This document shows, piece by piece, positions 1 to 11,959 of a DNA stretch of 64,000 nt (the first letter of the stretch is position 1; each line of letters begins with the position of its first letter). The stretch lies in NCBI GenBank assembly GCA_027625915.1, contig JANTQA010000029.1, forward strand, positions 8,370,001 through 8,434,000. Direction: 5' to 3'. Made by a program: the position numbers and the translations under genes. Under the pieces are notes generated by a model. It was not told the origin of the DNA. It ran no database searches and worked only from the letters and a program-made list of their open reading frames with translations. The DNA comes from Anaeramoeba flamelloides (taxonomy: Eukaryota; Metamonada; Anaeramoebidae).

Positions 1-1762
1 TTAAAAAGTTCTGATCCATTTTTCTCATTTTTGAAAGAGTTCAAAATCCAACATATTTCTGAATTATTTAAAAAAAAATATTTTCTTTGAAGAAAAAAAA
101 CTTATTATTTGTAAAGAAATTCTATACCGAAGTACCCTTTAAAAATGAAACCACAAAGTCTTAAAATAGCTCCATTCCAAAACCCTACTTACTTTCAAAA
201 AATTTAAAATAATTTGTTTCAACTCGAAAAAAATATAATTTATTTATTCTTTCGCAGATTTCTAATCATATTTTTCTTTTAATTTAACAAAAAAATCTCA
301 GAAAAATCACCCAGACATTGAAATTAAAAATATCCCTAAAATACTTTTTAAAAACTGAATAATTCAATTCATAACCTAAAGAAATACTTTTTAATTTGAT
401 TATTTCAAAATATTAATTAATACCCCAATCTTAATTCTTTTAGTGGATTAGTAATAATCCAAAGATTAAAAAATCAATCGGTTTTACTTTTATTTCTCAA
501 CTTTTTAAATATTTTCAAACAATTAAAAACTTATTCCAATTAATAATTCTAAGAATAACAAAAATAGATATTCTCAAATATATGTATTTTAATAATAATA
601 GTTTCGTTATTTATACTCTGAATAATTGGAAAAAAATATTAGCTAATCTTTTAAATTTCAAGAAATTTAATAAAATCTTTGAAAATAAAATAAAAGAACA
701 ATTTGTTCTTCGATCTTCAAGGATTAAATATTTGGTTTCTTGTATATATGGTGAGGGGTGAGTATTTAAGCAGTACTTAATCTTTTAAAGAGAAAATTCT
801 GAAGTTGTTAAATTCGTATCTTCTAATTCAAAGAGTTGGTAAACGATACAGTCATCCAAAGTATTTTAAGGAATAAGTTGGACTCTACCAAATTGTCTTA
901 ACACCTTTTGATCTCATTTGGATTTTCAAGTCAGAATAATCAAAATATTCTCCGATTAATTTCAAAAAATCATTGTTTATGTATTTTTTAAATGAAAAAT
1001 TCAGAGAAGAAATTTTTGAGATACATAAACCTGAAAACCCTTATTAAGAAATGTAAGAGAATAAAAAAAAAATCACAGATTTTCGAACCTAAAAAAATAT
1101 GATCCTTTCAAATACTCTCTAATAAACAACTCTAACTTTAAAAGATCGTATTATCTATGAGCCTTGGTCATTGAGTTACTTGAATTCTTGAATTATCCCC
1201 ACAAATCAGAACAATTCTTACAAGGAATTGTGGTTTTCTCTTTGATTTTTTGGGTTTTTGTTCTTTTTGTTTTTTTCCTGGATTAAAGTTCTCAACTACA
1301 CTTTCAAGGAGAGTATTTACTCTATCTGATATTTTAAACAAAATCTTCTTTTCCAAATACCCCAAAATATTTGGTTTATTTCAACGTGGTAATTTTTTTT
1401 TTGTTTGTATTGTTTCTCTCAAAGACTCAATTTGTTCATTTCAATATAAATTGCGTGAGGGTTGTGTGGGAAAGTTTTTGAAGAATTTTTGCATACAAAT
1501 ATCTCTATTGAAAATACAATTTGATAAATTAGTCAGTTTTTTTATTTTCAAAAAAAATAATTTTTTTTAAGTTGATAAAAAATAATCTTTCTTTTTGAGG
1601 AAATGTGGATTTTGAATTCCATACATGCCAAACACTTGATCGTTTTTTATCAAAGTTTAACCAAACCAGAAAATAACAAACAATAATTCCAAAACTTTTG
1701 CAATTTTCCTCAATTTTGATATTTTTATATGAAAAGTTACAAACCCTTTCAGCTATTAGACT
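1..1762. other. AT-rich spacer
   Basis: The stretch is dominated by A/T homopolymers with no recognisable gene. The only coding-like patch is on the minus strand near 1229-1365 and is listed separately. No terminal-inverted-repeat element was delimited here. Confidence 0.6.
1168..1365 (-). other. possible coding exon, unknown function
   Basis: The minus strand is open for 65 codons and reads as a lysine-rich, partly helical segment (KISDRVNTLLESVVENFN, then a KKQKEQKPKKSKRK-type basic run). It is less homopolymeric than its surroundings. A donor-like GTAAGA lies inside the frame after the basic run, so a real exon would end near 1229. No ATG opens the frame and no family is recognised. A-rich sense strands give Lys-rich frames by chance, so this is weakly supported. 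Confidence 0.18.
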
Positions 1763-2248
1763 GAAATATTTGCAAAAAAAGCGGGGAAAATTATATTTTA
1801 AATTATTTTTATTAAACTTAATTGTGAAAAAAGCTATTCAAATATCCAAAATCGTGATTCGTCATTAATTGATTGTTTAGAATAATTCAATTTGTTTATT
1901 TGAAAGGCATTTTTTTAATTAAAGATATTAAAGTTTATGATCTCAATTGTATATGATAATTTTTAAGGTGTGGAAATTGGTGGGTTTTTTTTTATTATTT
2001 TTCAAAAAAAAAAAAAAAAATCCTAAGAGGAAAATTTTCCAATAGAATTAAAGGGGAAACTTATAACTGTATTTTATAATTTGAAAAAAAAAATTGTTTG
2101 GATCCTTGCCATATTGTCTGATTTTTATTAAATCTGGCTTTACATAGTTTTTTACAAAAAAAAAGTATTTTTTTTTCATTTTTTTTTTCGTTTTTTGGTA
2201 GTATTTTGATTAGATTATTTTTAAATACAAACGTTTGTTTCTGATTTA
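1763..2248 (+). mobile_element. F8 MITE-like element, 3' part lost
   Basis: The left end reads AATATTTGCAAAAAAAGCGG and matches the ends of the other F8 copies (30566, 37677, 41361). The interior aligns by eye with those copies, including the segment with ATCTCAATTGTATATGATA and GTGGAAATTGGTGGG. It stops where the F3 palindrome begins at about 2250, so its right end is missing. Confidence 0.55.
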
Positions 2249-2250
2249 AT

Positions 2251-2950
2251 TAAACTCTTTTTCAAATAAAAGGGCACAAAAAATTTCAAGAATTATTCAT
2301 AAATGAATCAAATTAATTGTAGTATCATTCTAAAATCTAAGAAACGCTTTAAAACATAAAAAACACTCAACTGAATCTTTAAAACTCATTAAAACAAAAC
2401 AATAAAAATTAAAATTCAATATTTTAAAAATTGGTGTGCCCTTTTATTTGAAATGAGAAATCTAGTTTTGTAAGTTGTAATGAAAAAAATTATAAACCCA
2501 ATAAAAACCTTTGAACAAGGCGAATTGGGAAAAAGTTCTCAACATTTTATTGATAATTCTTTACACGTCAAACTTTTGTTCTTTAAAGTCTCATATTCAA
2601 TATAAAGCCACAATTCATCTGGTATTTTGTTGGAATGTTTTTTCTTTATTTCTCTTTTCTTTGTTCCATACATCAATCCAATAATGGTCTTTCTTAATTC
2701 CTATTTCTAGCTCATTCGAAATCAAACTTAAACTGTTTCCATTTATACACAGGTAGATTATTTCCAAATTGGTTTCTTCTTATCTTGCTTTTTCATTTTC
2801 CAACTGTTCAATATCCATAAATAAAAAAGGCAAAAAATGAAAAAATGAATAATTAAAATGAAAATCACCAATAAGTAATTATCTTATTAACAATCAAATT
2901 CGATGGTATTGACCATTTGAGAGGTGTGCCCTTTTGTTTGAAAAATAGTT
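2251..2950 (+). repeat. F3 palindrome, left arm
   Basis: This arm opens with TAAACTCTTTTTCAAATAAA followed by AGGGCACA. A first inverted end lies at about 2433-2452 and a second at about 2925-2945, so the arm itself is a small TIR unit of about 200 bp joined to a unit of about 500 bp. Nearly the whole arm recurs in reverse complement in 3364-4765. The terminal motif resembles mariner-type ends and abuts TA. Confidence 0.8.
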
Positions 2951-3363
2951 TAGTATTAATATTCATCTCAATTTTATAATACCAATTTACAAATTTAAAT
3001 ACTTTTAAAAATATTTTTTTGAAATATAAAAAAAATAAATGTCTTTTTTGGAAATATATTCTATCAAAAAAATCATATAAAATTATTAACAAAGTATCCA
3101 TGTTTTAGATTTTCAAGGGGAATTTTTCTCAAAAAGTTGTTTTTTCCTTATCCTTCTTTTTCATTTTTTGATACTAAAGACAAATTTTGGAACAATATCT
3201 CATTTTTTCCTTCTTAGATCTCGTTTGATAAATATTTACTAGAATTACAAACCACCAAATCCTCTTTGAAGCACACGATACCTGATGTTAAATTGTATAT
3301 GTGTTCTAAACTTTAGAAATATTTGGTTTGTTTTTCTTGTATTTTTACAATACTGGTAACTGA
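2951..3363. other. spacer of the F3 palindrome
   Basis: About 410 bp of unpaired AT-rich sequence separates the two arms. No transposase frame or other gene is visible in it. Confidence 0.6.
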
Positions 3364-4765
3364 ATTAAACTCTTTTTCAAACAAAGGGGTACTTCTCTCA
3401 AATCATCAATACTATTGAATTTTATTGGTAATAAGATAATTACTTAATGATGATTTTCATTTTAATTATTCATTTTTTCATTTTTTGTTTTTTTTTATTT
3501 ATGGATATTTAAAAGTTTGGAAAATGAAAAAACAAGATAAGAAGAAACCAATTTGGAAATAATCTGACAGTATAAAAATGTAAACAATAAAGGTTTAATT
3601 TAAAATGAGCTAAGTATAGGAATTAAGAAAGATCATTATTGGGTTGATGAATGAAACAAAGAAAAAAGAAAATAAAGAAAAAAATCAATTCCAACAGAAT
3701 ATCCAGATGAATTGCGACTTTATATTGAAAATGAGAGTTTAAAGAACAAAGTTTAATGTGTAAAGAATTATCAATAAAATGTATAAGAACTTTTTCCCAA
3801 TTCACCTTGTTCAGCAGTTTTTATTGATTTTATAATTTTTTTTTCTCTATAATTTACAAAATGAGATTTCTCATTTCAAATAAAAGGGCACATCAATTTT
3901 TGAAATATTTAATTTTAATTTTTATTGTTTTGATTTAAGGTACTATCTTTATTAATTTTTTTTACCTAAATTTAATAGAGATTGAGAAAATTTTTTGCCA
4001 ATTACTAAAATTTGAAGTCCCCTGTTTATTTTAAATATTAAACATATTTTTAGATAAGAAATCCTTATTTATAAATTGGTCAAATAATAATAGAGACTAG
4101 TCATTTAATGAGTTTTAAATATTCAGTTGGGTGTTTTTTTTTATGTTTAAAAGAGTTTCTTATAAACTAAATTTCATAATAAATGGCCCATCTTACATTT
4201 GAATTTTGAATTGCTTTTGTATCGTTTTGAAGTTTTTCCCCTCACAATGGAAAGTTTGCAAATAAATCATTTTTTCTCTTTTTTTTTTAACACAGTGTTT
4301 TGTTAAAATGGAAAATGAAAATGAAAAAATGGAAAGAAGTAACAGATGAATTAATGAAAAAATTTGGTTTAAAATTTGAAAAAGAGATTTGATTTAGTTA
4401 TTCAAATGGAAGGAGAATCGATAAATGGGTTTTACTAATTTTTTAAAATTTCTATTTTTTATTTAATGCTTCTTTCAAAATAATTTCTCCCAATTTTTTT
4501 TAACTGTTTTTTTTATTTTTTTTTCTTTTATTTTTAGACAAAAAATAAATATCTCTTGAGTAAAAGAACTAAATATTAAAATCGAAATTTTTATATTATA
4601 ATAGATAACTTCAATTATTAAAAATATTTTTCTTTAAAATTTGATTTTTAATGGGCCAATGATTTTGAAATGGAGTTTATTTTAGAATGATACTACAATT
4701 AATTTGATTCAATTATGAATAATTATTTGAAATTTTCTGTGCACTTTTATTTGAAAAAGAGTTTA
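3364..4765 (-). repeat. F3 palindrome, right arm with two insertions
   Basis: This is the reverse complement of 2251-2950. The units 3364-3868 and 3868-4765 match 2452-2950 and 2251-2452 respectively. Compared with the left arm, the outer unit has gained roughly 160 bp near 3940-4100 and about 500 bp near 4160-4665. The latter shares about 90 bp with 34170-34270. It closes with TGAAAAAGAGTTTA type sequence, the inverse of the left end. Confidence 0.75.
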
Positions 4766-6870
4766 TAAATGGGAAAAAAAATTCACTTCATTTTCAATTT
4801 CCTTTTTCATATAAAGCCGCAAATTGTAGCCTATTTGATTGAGAAATCTATATATAAAAAAAAAACAATCTGGAAAAGGAAACTAAAATTTTTTCCGATT
4901 TATAATTCAAATACCAGTAAGATCAGATTTTCAATGTTATTTATCAAACTAACAATCAGAAATTACTAAAAGCAAGACTTTATCAAAATAAAAATGTTTT
5001 GCAAATTATTATTTTTTTCAGATCTAAAAATCCAAACAAAAAAAAGTTCAAGATTATTTTAATGAAAATTAATTGGAAAAAATGAATATTTTTAAGGATT
5101 ACGTTCACAATCTTATGAGTGTTGAGTTATTGTGCTATTTCCCTTTCAATTCTCAAAAAGAATTTTCAATAGGAAGAAATTGGCCAAAAAAAAAAAAAAA
5201 AAACATTTTTTTTCATCTTTACCTTTTCACGCAGACTATTTTTCTTAGTTTTTAAATGAAAAGGAAAAAGAAAATAACAAAAAAATAATAGCAAAAAAAT
5301 GCCTTTTGAGGATTTTTAAGTGCAATTTCAAATTTGAGAACATTTCAAACTTTACAAGTAAATGCAAAAAAAAAATATGTAGAACAGTCCAGGGAATTCC
5401 TGTGAGTTCATAAAGTTGAAATGTAAGTTCTTAAATATTAAAATCAAATTTTGGCATGATCTTTCAAGGTTAAAATTGTTAAAAATTGTGAAAATTGTGA
5501 AAATTTCACATTTTTCTAAAAATAAATTCTCAATGGGTCAATATTACTGGAATTACAAAACTCTTTCAAGGGTGTTTTTATACATTATTTCACTGTTTTC
5601 ACCTGAAAATGAAGTCCTTAAAAATAAGAAATCATTTCTCTAAAGTTGATAAAGAAATATCTTTATTGAGTTTAATTGAATTTTGCAAAGAAGTTACACA
5701 AGTGGAAACAAAAAATTTCAAAACATTTTTTTGTTTAAGTCTATGAAAAATTATATATAGAAATGACGAATTAAAGGTATTTAAACACATTTTTAATAGT
5801 TTAGAATGCTCTATCTAGTCTATTTACTGAATAATAGTAACATTTTGATAATAAAAAAAAAAAATAACTTTTTTCATTTTTTTTTTTTTTTTTTTTCAAA
5901 TTCAAATTTTTCAGAAAAAAATACAATATTTTTGGGAAAAAGAAGTTACTCTTAGAAAGATACTTTAATGCTAAGAAAAAATTTTTAGTAAAATTTTTTG
6001 TAATAAATCAGTTTTAATAATTTTGAAAAATTTTGAGATTTTTTTACTAAGGCTAGAAAATTGAAAAATTCAAATTTGATCAAAATTTTAAACATTTTTT
6101 TTTTTCTAATTAAAATCATGTTTAAATAAGTTTCAAACATACTGTTAATAAAAATAGAGATATTATTTTATTATTTAAAATTTTAATATTTAAACTTTAT
6201 TTTGATATGAATAGATTTATTATAAATAGAATAAAACCTACAAAAATAGCAAAAAATATTTTTTTATTCTTTACTTTTTTATAATAAAAAAAAATAAATA
6301 CAATAATATTAAAAGGTTTGATAATTGAAAAAAAAATTGAGTGATTTTTTTTTTCTATTTTGGATGCTTAATTTTTCAAAAAAAAAAGAATATTTCAAAA
6401 ACAACAAATACCAATCGTGCTCATTTCCAGAGCGAATATAAAGTAACTATTTAACCCCACATAACAAAACGTTTATCTTTATACCTAATCAAATTAACCA
6501 ACTTTCTCTTATTTAACTTTACAGTTCTGTTATTTTTTTCTACCAATTTTTTTTTTTTTTTTTGGTTTTATGATTTTCTTTAATTATTTTGACTCTGAAT
6601 ACTTGAACTAATAGGAATAAAAAGATTTTCAAAGACGATTTACAAGATTCCAAATTGAAGTTGATGAGATTTGTGAGAATCTGGGTTGGAAGAATTTTGA
6701 ATTTTATCCGAATTAATTTTAAATATTTTCACTCTTATTTTTTTACTTTTTGAAAAAACTGTTTTTTTTGCAATAAAAGAATAAATATTATGAAAACTTT
6801 TAATAACTGGTTTATTTTGTTTTTTAAGTTTGTTGGAATTTTTTAGTTGAGAAAAAAAGTGAAAAATTGA
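4766..6870. other. AT-rich spacer with a dispersed repeat
   Basis: The first 160 bp (4767-4925) recur at 9001-9150, both containing TTTCAATTTCCTTTTTCA and TATAAAG-like text. The rest is low-complexity A/T sequence with long homopolymers, and no gene is recognised in it. Confidence 0.5.
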
Positions 6871-6876
6871 GAAAAA

Positions 6877-7065
6877 TTGAATAAAAATAGAATGAACGGC
6901 TGCCCAAAAAAAGTAGATTTTTTTGGAGATGGTGTTTTTCTAGCGATTATGGGCACGATAAAAAAAATGTTTTTTGAATTTTTAACCTACAAAAAAACCT
7001 TTATTATACGTGAGTATTGTTGGCGCGCTCGCACCATAGTAAATATCCAAAAGAAAAAAAAATAA
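6877..7065 (+). other. GC-rich island with short ORF, unknown
   Basis: A 62-codon plus-strand frame contains NGCPKKVDFFGDGVFLAIMG and ends in a locally GC-rich segment (7017-7036, TTGTTGGCGCGCTCGCACCA) that is striking in this AT-rich setting. A strong donor-like GTGAGT lies at 7010. Read on the minus strand, the GC-rich segment gives GASAPTILTYN, which recalls the Rab region after the switch II motif (GASAAILVYD) and lies downstream of the partial Rab gene. Neither reading is proven. Confidence 0.2.
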
Positions 7066-8046
7066 AATGGATAAAATTTTCGAAATTGTTTAAAAAAATG
7101 AATTTTAATTGGAAAAAGAAATTTTCAAAAAATGAAAAATTGGATTTTTTGGATCAAAAATATAAATTTTTATAACTTACTTAAAATAACCATCAAAATA
7201 ATTTTTAATTTGAATTTTAAAGAATTTGGAGTTGTAGAATTTGAACTCAAAAAAATATTTTTTTTTCAAAATCACAGAATTTGATAAAAACATCAAAAAA
7301 AAAATTTTTTTTCCGTTATTTATTATTGGCTAATTAGTGAATTGGAGTTGAAAAATAACTCAAAAAAATAGAATTAGTTTAGTAAAAAAAGATTACGAAA
7401 GTATTAATTTATTTTTTTTAAAAAAAATCCAAAAGACTCTAAAAAAATTTTTTTTTTCATTGTAAAAACCCAATGAAAAAAATACCTAAAATTCAACTTT
7501 TTTTTGATTTTGGGAAATATTTCAAAAAGTACTTCACTGTTTGAACCCGGAAAAATATGAAAAAATTCTACACAAAAAATAAATGGTATCCAGATATAAA
7601 CCATTTTTGAAAATTTTTAAAAATGTTTCCACTTGTGTATCTATTACAGTTAATTCCAGAAAAAAAGGATCAAAATTATCACTCAACGTTCCAAAAGAAA
7701 ACACAAACAAAAAATCACCAAAAGACTACAATTCGAAAAGGTAAAATCAACAATCTAAACTTCTTGATGGGGTTAAATAATTTAGCTTTATGGTAATAAA
7801 ACAATTGAAATTGTATCTTTTACTTTTGAAACCCTTTTTTGGAAAGATAAATGGAAATTTTGTTCAATTTATTTTTAACCAACAGCACTTTGTCAGCAAA
7901 ATAAATAGAGTTTTTAATTCTTTAATTATTTGTTTTTCTTTTGACAAAAATAAAACAGTCAAATTTTCTTTTCAAAGGACTTTTACAGAAAGGAAAAAAC
8001 AAGATTTTTAGTAATTTCAGTAAAACATTAAAAAAAAAAAAAGCAC
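7066..8046. other. AT-rich spacer downstream of Rab exons
   Basis: I searched the minus strand here for the missing Rab motifs GNKxDL and ETSA and for a C-terminal CC, and found none by eye. The DNA is low-complexity with no other gene recognised. Confidence 0.5.
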
Positions 8047-8673
8047 AAACGCTGATGTTATTGCTCGATATCTTTCTTGTCCAGCTGTGTCCTAGTATGT
8101 ATATACAATTAATCGAGAGATGAAAAAACAAAAAAATAAACAAAAGAGGTGAAAAGTCTTTAAATTTGGAATCTTTTAGTTTTTGTTGTTTGTGTTGTTA
8201 ATGAAATAAAGGTGATAATTACCCATATTTGTGCCTTGATGATTTTTTTATCTATTGTAATTGTTTTTGTTGCAAATTCAACACCAATTGTACTTCTACT
8301 TTCTAAATCAAATTCATTTCTATTCAATTTCGATTTTGTTTTGTTTGAATTTTTTTGTTTGAAAAGTTTTTTGGTTTATTAAGGCAAAAGAAAAAAAGAA
8401 GACGTGTTGGTTTTTTTGCTCAACAGAAAGTTTGTGAATAGAACAAACAAAATGAAAAAGAAAAGTTGTTTCTTCGATTCCTTAATATTTTCTTTCTAAC
8501 GAACAATAATAAAGAAGAGAAATTAAATTTTGACAACCAAAATTAAAAAGAGAGCCAGTTATTTACCTACAAAACCTAGATAATAAATTGGATTTACCCA
8601 CACCTGAATCGCCTACCAAGACAATTTTAAAAAGAAAGTCATAGTCGTCTTCTTCACTACTATCGGAAATCAT
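8047..8673 (-). CDS. Rab11-type small GTPase, 5' half only
   Basis: Three short exons splice in frame: 8673-8567, 8319-8223 and 8091-8047, with introns of 247 and 131 nt and GT-AG borders. The ATG at 8673 starts [20 protein letters not shown]. The P-loop GDSGVGKS is at residues 21-28. The Rab11-characteristic [18 protein letters not shown] carries the switch I Thr46, and [19 protein letters not shown] carries the DTAG motif at 69-72. Rab11 proteins direct recycling-endosome and post-Golgi traffic. After residue 83 the frame runs into a T-rich stretch. The only donor there is an atypical GTGCTT, and no exon with the G4 and G5 motifs or prenylation cysteines was found. The gene is therefore either continued by an unrecognised distant exon or truncated. 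Identity of the seen half is very secure. Confidence 0.85.
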
Positions 8674-8860
8674 TTCTCAAAGTATTGAATAAAATCGTTA
8701 AATATTAAAGTAAACAAAAATGAAAAGAATTGATTATTATTGACAAGATCTTTTGAATTAAAAATCAATTTCGTTCTGATCGATAAAGTTTGTGTTTTAA
8801 AAATATTGATAAATTAATACATATTTGCTATTTTTATTTTTTTAATGTTAGAGTTTTTTT
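8674..8860. promoter_or_regulatory. 5' region of the Rab gene
   Basis: A short AT-rich gap lies upstream of the Rab start and before an exon-like island on the other strand. No defined promoter motif is visible. Confidence 0.25.
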
Positions 8861-8866
8861 TTTTCA

Positions 8867-8993
8867 TATTAAGGGAGAAACAAGATTAATATCAATTTTC
8901 GAACATTTTTCTAAAATTCAAACAGATCAGGAATTCCAAAACATATCAAAACAAGAACACCTCTTAAATATTTTAAATTATACTTGTATTTGA
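8867..8993 (+). other. possible terminal exon, unknown
   Basis: After an acceptor-like CATATTAAG the plus strand reads GETRLISIFEHFSKIQTDQE and continues to a TGA at 8991-8993, with a balanced mix of charged and hydrophobic residues. No upstream exon or family is recognised. It sits divergently beside the Rab gene. Confidence 0.22.
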
Positions 8994-9000
8994 ATTAAAA

Positions 9001-9150
9001 ATGGTAAACAATTTCACTTTATTTTCAATTTCCTTTTTCAAATAAAGACACAAATTACAACCTACTTCTTGAAAACTCAATTTAGGAAAGAAAAACTTTG
9101 AAAATGAAGTGAAAATTTTATCCCATTTATAATACAAATAGCACTAAAGG
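9001..9150 (+). repeat. dispersed repeat shared with 4767-4925
   Basis: About 150 bp align by eye with the segment right after the F3 palindrome, sharing CATTTTCAATTTCCTTTTTC-type text. The ends are not defined. Confidence 0.5.
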
Positions 9151-9761
9151 TTATATCCTTAAACTTCTCAAATAGTCCAAATAATAATGATTTAAAGATT
9201 GATCAAGTGGAGTGTAGCAAATAATTATTCAATAATCTCTTTCAACTTTTATATTAAACTTTTCTATACTCCGAAAATTGCTCAAAACTATTAATATCAC
9301 TTTTAATTTAAAAAATAAATTAATTTTCTGGCTTTTTGACTTTTATTACATTTATAAATTCTGATATTGAGTCTCACAAAAAAAAAATCATTTAGATCAA
9401 AAAGATCATTAACTTTTTTTACATATTTTCTTGAGAATTTTATTTTGAAAATAGAACATAATTTAGGTCAAATGAATAAGAAAATGAATTCAATTGGTCT
9501 AATCGAAGAATAATAATCCTAAAAAGAAAAAAATAATTTATTTGAATTATAAAAGAGTAATATGAACAAATAAAAACAAGTGTGTTAAGTGTGTTCTGAG
9601 TGTATTGTTTTTTTAAAAAATCAAGAAAAAAAATTCAATTGTATAATTATTATTTGTAAAAGAAAAAAAATAAAAATAAGATTTCTCTCTTCAATGAAAA
9701 GTTGACTAAATTTTGTAAAATATATTCATTTTTTAATTGTTTGGCGTTATCAAGTAGTAGA

Positions 9762-9887
<126 letters not shown>

Positions 9888-9991
9888 AATAAATAATATA
9901 ACTTTGTATATTTCCACTAACTCTCTCACTATAGAGGAAATATTAAGAAAGAAAACTGCCCACATCTGAATATGATGTATCAAATATGTTA

Positions 9992-10510
9992 CAGCCGTTC
10001 CAACCCTACCATGAAATCTATGATAAACATAAAATTCAATTTCTGTATCATACTTTTGTTTTTTTATGAAAGGATTTTATGGTTATGTGATAGCCTATTA
10101 CAAACTGTGAAATTTTATAATAACAAAAATTTCACCAAGAGAGAAAATCTGAGAATTTGAATTTTTGAATTACAAAAATCCTGAATGATCAATAATTTCG
10201 AAAAATTTTCAGGTTTTTGGTGGATCCTTAATTTCTAAATACCTTAAAATCAAAAGGCAAGACCATTTTAAAGAAACCATCAGATTCTATCTTGGATCTT
10301 TGGAATCTTTGTTTTGAATCTTTGAATTTGTTTCCAAAACAACAAAATTTTTTTATCAGTCATTCAAATAAGAAATGTTTTAAAAAAACCTATGTCAAAC
10401 TATAAAATATATGTGAGAGCGTATAATAGAAGATTTTTTTTTTTAATTGAACCGAGACAAAAAGTCAATTTCTATGTCTCTCAAATTTCACCGCAGGTTT
10501 GGAATCGCTG
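9992..10510 (+). mobile_element. F11 MITE-like element
   Basis: Terminal inverted repeats start CAGCCGTTCCAACCCTACC at the left and, in reverse complement, CAGCGATTCCAAACCTGCG at the right. Both are followed by GTGAAAT or ATGAAAT, and both are bounded by TA (9990-9991 and 10511-10512). That is the Tc1/mariner target signature. The interior has no transposase frame. A diverged relative lies at about 31655-32160. Confidence 0.75.
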
Positions 10511-10512
10511 TA

Positions 10513-11227
10513 TTATGATATTTCATTCAGTCTCTTTTTAATCATTTGTTCAGTTTTTTAAAAAATAATCTTCATAAACTGTTATAATGAAGTGATTTTA
10601 TGTCTTTTTATTAAATTTAATTTATTTTATTTTTTTTTTGATAAAATTAAATTGTTCTTAGTAATTATTAGATTAAACTATGAATTATTCAAATCAAAGT
10701 AAAGAAACGTATATTTTAGTGGTTTGTAGTCATTATAAATATAATATGAGATTATTAAAATATAAAATATAAATTAGACTCTTAAAGAATAAAAAAACAT
10801 TTTTTAATAAAAAAAAAAAAAAAATTTCTATTTTTTTTTTTTTATTGTTGAAGAAGTGTAAATTACACTCTGGGTATCCTTTTACATAAATTCCCTTTCA
10901 GAAATTTAAGCGTAAAATCATAGATTTCACGATTATTATTTAATGAAAATAGTTTCAAACTGTTTGTTTTAAATTAATTCATTAAGATTTTTTTTTTTTT
11001 TTAATTTGTTATGAAGTATTAATCTATCTTTTTCATAGGAAGGATAGACCCATAAAAAGTGATCAATATTTTCAATTTGTTTTAATAAAGAGATCTAAAT
11101 ATTTGAACAACTAAAGATCAAATGAAATAGGGTACTTTATTAAGTTTTTTAGAACTTTATAGATGGTTTGATTCTATAAAGTGCTAAGGTTTTAAGAATA
11201 AGATTTGGTTTTACAAAATTGAGTTGC
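10513..11227. other. AT-rich spacer
   Basis: The spacer holds homopolymer-rich sequence, and I see nothing coding or structured beyond poly-A and poly-T runs. Confidence 0.6.
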
Positions 11228-11475
11228 TTTTTTTTTTTCTTTTTTTTTTTTTTTGCAAGTTACCCAAATCTTGTTTTCGCAAAATCCCAGTACAAGATAC
11301 CGACTCGACAGCAAAAACCCAGTACAGGTAACGACTCGACAGATTGTACGGAAAGTCCAATTCGGTTCACTTTGGTTGGTTTCAGATCGCATTCGTTGGA
11401 TTCAGTTCTCTACAGTTGCATAAGTCCAGCTCAATTCGTTTTAGATCTGATCATTAACAAGTTTGGTTAGGTTAG
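11228..11475 (-). mobile_element. SINE-like retroposed sequence with poly-A tail
   Basis: Read on the minus strand, about 220 bp of clearly GC-richer sequence end in a long A tract interrupted by one G (plus-strand 11228-11255). The body carries a tandem duplication of about 31 bp near 11280-11340 in which TCGAGTCG and TGTACTGGG occur twice. A GC-rich body plus a 3' A-tail suggests a retroposed RNA, either a SINE or a processed transcript fragment. No convincing A/B boxes or target duplications were found. The 83- and 66-residue frames across it resemble no family. Confidence 0.4.
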
Positions 11476-11959
11476 TCATGACCAATTCCACCAATTCTTA
11501 TAATGATTTTTTATTCCTTTTACCTTCCCCAAGCACCTAAAAAAACAAAAAGAGGAGGAACCCAAACAACTTGTAAAAGGAAATTTGGAAAAAGTAAAAA
11601 GTAAAAAAAATAAAAAATTTCAATTTTTTGAAATATCAAAAAAAAATAATTATAGAATATCTTATAATATACTAGCCTAATATATATTTAGATATATATT
11701 TTAAAATGAAGATTGAGAGGCCATTTAGTGGCATGTGGAATTTCATTTTATAATTTTGAGAGGTTGTATATTGTTTTATATAGAAAATATCAATATTGAC
11801 CGGGTGTACCAATATACGTCTCATAAGAAAACTTTTTTTTAAGAAATAGTAAAAAGTTTGAATTTATTTTTAGTAGTATTATAAATATTGCATCTTGACT
11901 AAATTTGTTTGTATGGGAATACACTGTTTGTTTTTTTACAAATTGTTGAATGTGTATAA
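11476..11959. other. AT-rich spacer
   Basis: This stretch holds no recognisable gene or element. Confidence 0.5.

Noticed and set aside
11219-11470. 83-residue plus-strand and 66-residue minus-strand frames in the GC-rich patch
   Set aside because: They resemble no family and span a poly-T tract; the patch is better explained as a retroposed RNA-like sequence.
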